Source of the DNA: Thermoanaerobaculia bacterium
GTDB taxonomy: Bacteria; Acidobacteriota; Thermoanaerobaculia; Gp7-AA8
NCBI GenBank assembly: GCA_017883205.1
Contig: JADGNZ010000037.1
Location: 1-60,646, forward strand
Reading direction: 5' to 3'
Length of the DNA: 60,646 nt
In this document: piece after piece, positions 58,548 through 60,646 of the stretch
Numbering within the stretch: position 1 is the first letter of the stretch
How the letters are laid out: every line of letters starts with the position of its first letter
Notes under the pieces: generated by a model
Told to the model about the DNA's origin: nothing
Database searches by the model: none
Seen by the model: the letters and a program-made list of their open reading frames with translations, nothing else
Program-made: the position numbers and the translations under genes

Positions 58548-59397
58548 AGAAACGGCTGGCGAGCTGCCTGAGCGCTTTGTCGATGAGAAAAAGCTGCGCC
58601 GCCAGTCGCGCCGCGATTTCATCCTCTTCGGCACCGGCGCGTTCGCGGCGCTGGCAGGACTCTGGTGGATCGCGCCGCTGGGATCGAAGAAGAAGATCTT
58701 CGGCGACCACACCACCGACGCACTCGACACGCTTGCCGCCCGTCTCGGCGCGACGCGCGCGCGCAGCGAGCGCTTTCAGAATCGCGCGCTGACGTTCGAC
58801 GACGACATCGCCGAGGCGTTGTATTCGCCGAATCGCACAGTCCGAACCTACCGCCGAAGCGACATCACGCCGCTTCGCAACAACTACGAAGGGCGCACCC
58901 CGTCGCCCGATTACATCAAAGAGTGGACGTTGACATTGACCGGGCTGGCCTCCGGCAACGACGTCGTTCTGCGCCTGCCCGGCCTGTCGTCCCTCGCGCA
59001 GCACGAGCAGGTCACGCGGCTCTGCTGCGTCGAAGGATGGAGCGCAATCGCCGACTGGAGCGGCGTCCGCTTCGCCGACCTGCTTCGCGCCTATCCTCCG
59101 GCCCCGGGCGCGAAGTGGGCGGCCATCGAATCGGCGGTGAACCTCGACGGCAACGGCAATCTCGATCCTTACTACGTCTCGATCGATCTGCCGACGGCGC
59201 GGCATCCTCAAACCCTGCTGGCCACGCACCTGAACGGCACCCCCCTCGGCGCTGACCACGGCGCCCCGCTACGCCTCGTAGCCCCGATGAAGCTCGGCCT
59301 CAAAAACATCAAAGCGATCACGAAGATCGCCTACACCGCCGGCCAACCGCGCGATTTCTGGGGCGAGCGCGGGTATTCGAAGTACGACGGACTGTGA
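58540..59397 (+). CDS. Tat-exported molybdopterin-dependent oxidoreductase (YedY/sulfite oxidase family)
   Basis: A 285-residue protein with a twin-arginine signal (QSRRDFILFGTGAFAALAGLWW, residues 23-44). The sulfite-oxidase fold has the molybdenum-ligating cysteine in VTRLCCVEGWS, followed by ADLLRAYPPAPGAKW and the APMKLGLKNIKAIT region. MsrP/YedY-type enzymes reduce methionine sulfoxide using electrons from a membrane cytochrome b (MsrQ/YedZ). The upstream overlapping cytochrome b could fill that role. The substrate is not certain. Confidence 0.9.
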   Translation: MTEETAGELPERFVDEKKLRRQSRRDFILFGTGAFAALAGLWWIAPLGSKKKIFGDHTTDALDTLAARLGATRARSERFQNRALTFDDDIAEALYSPNRTVRTYRRSDITPLRNNYEGRTPSPDYIKEWTLTLTGLASGNDVVLRLPGLSSLAQHEQVTRLCCVEGWSAIADWSGVRFADLLRAYPPAPGAKWAAIESAVNLDGNGNLDPYYVSIDLPTARHPQTLLATHLNGTPLGADHGAPLRLVAPMKLGLKNIKAITKIAYTAGQPRDFWGERGYSKYDGL

Positions 59398-59400
59398 GAT

Positions 59401-59579
59401 TGCGCGGCCTGGCGGCCGCGCGTTGTCGGTTGTCAGTTGTCGGTTCGTTTGCGCGATTTTGTCGCGCTTTGGCGATGACGCTGCGAGGCGCTCAACACTT
59501 GCGGGTCCGGTTCTGACAACGCGGCGCGCAGCGCCGCAACCAACCGACAACCGACAACGCGTGGCCGCCAGGCCACGCA
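59401..59579. repeat. V-family inverted repeat (TTGTCGG words, long form)
   Basis: TGCGCGGCCTGGCGGCCGCG then GTTGTCGGTTGTC on the left faces GACAACCGACAAC then GTGGCCGCCAGGCCACGC on the right. It fills the convergent spacer after the molybdoenzyme gene. Confidence 0.88.
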
Positions 59580-59633
59580 GCACCGGAAACCGCCGCCCCC
59601 CACCCGGCCAATGGGGGGCGGCGGATACGGGGG

Positions 59634-60335
59634 CTACTTCTTGGTCACGTCGTCGAGGGCTTTGTCGAAGAGGTCGGCGACGCTTTCCGGCTCGGCGGTT
59701 TTGGCCGCGGCCGGACGGGGCGCCAGGAGACTCTTCGCGCCGGGCGGCAGTTCGGCCGGGGACGGGGCGGGGGTCGGGGTTGGCGTCGGGGTGGGAACCG
59801 GGGCGGGGCGCTTGCGACGGTTGATCACCTTCTTCACAGAGCGCTCCATCTCGGCGACGTAGGGGTCAAGCTCCGCACCCTCGGGCTGTTTGGCGGCGTG
59901 CTGCGCCCACTTGTGCGACTGGAGCGCTTGCACCGAGGAGGCGGCCGCCTTGCTGTCGATCGTGAACAGCCCGTCGGCAGCAAGCGAGGCCAGTTGTTGA
60001 AACAGCGGGGTGATCTGACTGCGCAACTCCAACGCGAGCTCGCCGTCATACACATTGAACAGGTTCCGCTCCTTCGCCAGCGAAGCGGAGGTGACCATGG
60101 CGATCGTCGGCTCGATCAAGGCGGACGCGAACTTCGCGCTGGCGGCGACGCGCCTGGTCTGCCGCGAGTCGAACTTCAGCAGAGGCATGATCGTCTGCAG
60201 CCCCGCGATGGCATCGCGGTACTGCTGGGCGATCAGCTCCACTGCCTTCGCGGCCGCCGCGGCGGGGCCGTCCGGGTTGGTGCCGTCAGGGGTGGTTGGG
60301 GTGGATAGAGAGGGGGAAGTATCCTTCACAGACAT
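59634..60335 (-). CDS. Hypothetical protein with helical core and Pro/Ala/Lys-rich tail
   Basis: A 233-residue protein starting MSVKDTSPSLSTPTTPDGTNPDG. AAGGAG lies 7 nt before the ATG at 60335, which decides the start over a longer frame. Residues about 30-160 are predicted helical (AKAVELIAQQYRDAIAGLQTIMPLLKF). A TPTPTPTPAPSP tract and a basic/acidic tail follow (VADLFDKALDDVTKK). The TP repeat resembles a linker. No homologue is recognised and no signal peptide is seen; it is probably cytoplasmic. Confidence 0.7.
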   Translation of the reverse strand: MSVKDTSPSLSTPTTPDGTNPDGPAAAAAKAVELIAQQYRDAIAGLQTIMPLLKFDSRQTRRVAASAKFASALIEPTIAMVTSASLAKERNLFNVYDGELALELRSQITPLFQQLASLAADGLFTIDSKAAASSVQALQSHKWAQHAAKQPEGAELDPYVAEMERSVKKVINRRKRPAPVPTPTPTPTPAPSPAELPPGAKSLLAPRPAAAKTAEPESVADLFDKALDDVTKK

Positions 60336-60503
60336 CGTCAAGCTCCTTGCTACAGCATCGTCAATCAACTGCCCGCAGGCCTGTCTACTCACCCGGCAGC
60401 GGACGCGTTGCCGGGCGGTCTGATTTCTCTCAGACATATCTTTGACGCAAGAATTTTCTGAAGGTTACGGAAAGGTATTTTCCGAGGGGTGAAAAGGGGG
60501 GGG

Positions 60504-60646
60504 TCGGATCAATCCAAAGTTGATCCGGATCAGTCCAAAGATGATCAGGATCAAAGAAAAGATGATCCCGATCAATCCGAAGATGATCCGGATCAAAGAA
60601 AAGATGATCCCGATCAATCCAAAGATGATCCGGATCAAAGAAAAGA
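60504..60646. repeat. Tandem GATCCGGATC-type array at the right edge
   Basis: Repeated units of about 42 bp such as GATCCGGATCAAAGAAAAGATGATCCCGATCAATCC continue to the last base, so the array is truncated by the window. It is the same family as the array at 41022-41392 in the opposite orientation. Confidence 0.9.

Overview
The window is about 60.6 kb of high-GC (roughly 62-64% by eye) bacterial chromosome. No rRNA or other single marker fixes the taxonomy. The gene content points to Acidobacteriota, moderately confidently and without tool support: paralogous secreted VPS10/BNR beta-propeller proteins, secreted M3 and M14 metallopeptidases, large soluble hybrid kinases, many palindromic intergenic elements, a RutE-like nitroreductase, and an alphaproteobacterial-like HisRS. 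There are no plasmid replication genes, phage structural genes, rRNA operons or CRISPR arrays.

Layout. 0-4.2 kb: REP/BIME repeats beside a REP-associated tyrosine transposase, a degenerate ABC-type ATPase, a response regulator and a Gfo/Idh oxidoreductase. 4.3-11 kb: a secreted BNR/VPS10 protein, a small lipoprotein, and the conserved rpsO-pnp pair with its terminators. 11.1-12.1 kb: a partly duplicated MNT nucleotidyltransferase with one HEPN partner (toxin-antitoxin type). 12.1-17.6 kb: M14 peptidase, DUF4097-like protein, tRNA-Val, response regulator, ACT-domain protein, EgtD. 17.7-23.4 kb: tRNA-His, a membrane protein, hisS, a relic of the hisS 3' end between two identical palindromes, hutH with an in-frame palindromic insertion, and arfB. 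23.5-35.1 kb: second VPS10 protein, two M3 peptidases, FMN reductase, class C beta-lactamase-like hydrolase, nitroreductase. 35.2-40.8 kb: a cheR-cheB-hybrid kinase operon and a GT39-type glycosyltransferase. 41-49.5 kb: a DUF433 antitoxin with a broken toxin, and a giant 2422-residue kinase with 14 tandem 92-residue HAMP units. 49.6-55.8 kb: a membrane lipoprotein, then a roughly 2.3 kb island (vapBC plus a HEPN protein) bracketed by two versions of the nuoF 3' end, then nuoF-nuoE-nuoA and a STAS protein. 55.8 kb to the end: a YvlD-like membrane protein, a saccharopine-dehydrogenase-like enzyme, a cytochrome b / Tat-exported molybdoenzyme pair, a hypothetical protein, and a tandem palindrome array running off the edge.

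How the parts work together. Functional themes are secreted proteolysis of peptides (M14, two M3, VPS10 repeats), two-component signalling without visible receptors, and electron transfer (NuoAEF; cytochrome b with a YedY-like molybdoenzyme). The most striking property is the intergenic DNA. At least nine families of long inverted repeats occupy spacers in convergent, divergent and co-directional positions. Several have arms built from tandem 7-10 nt 'words', and some have entered coding sequence (hutH, the cytochrome b N-terminus). Two housekeeping genes (hisS, nuoF) have diverged duplicate 3' ends next to inserted DNA, which suggests a shared mode of DNA acquisition at gene 3' ends. Several genes have a -10-like hexamer only 6-9 nt before the start codon, suggesting common leaderless transcription.
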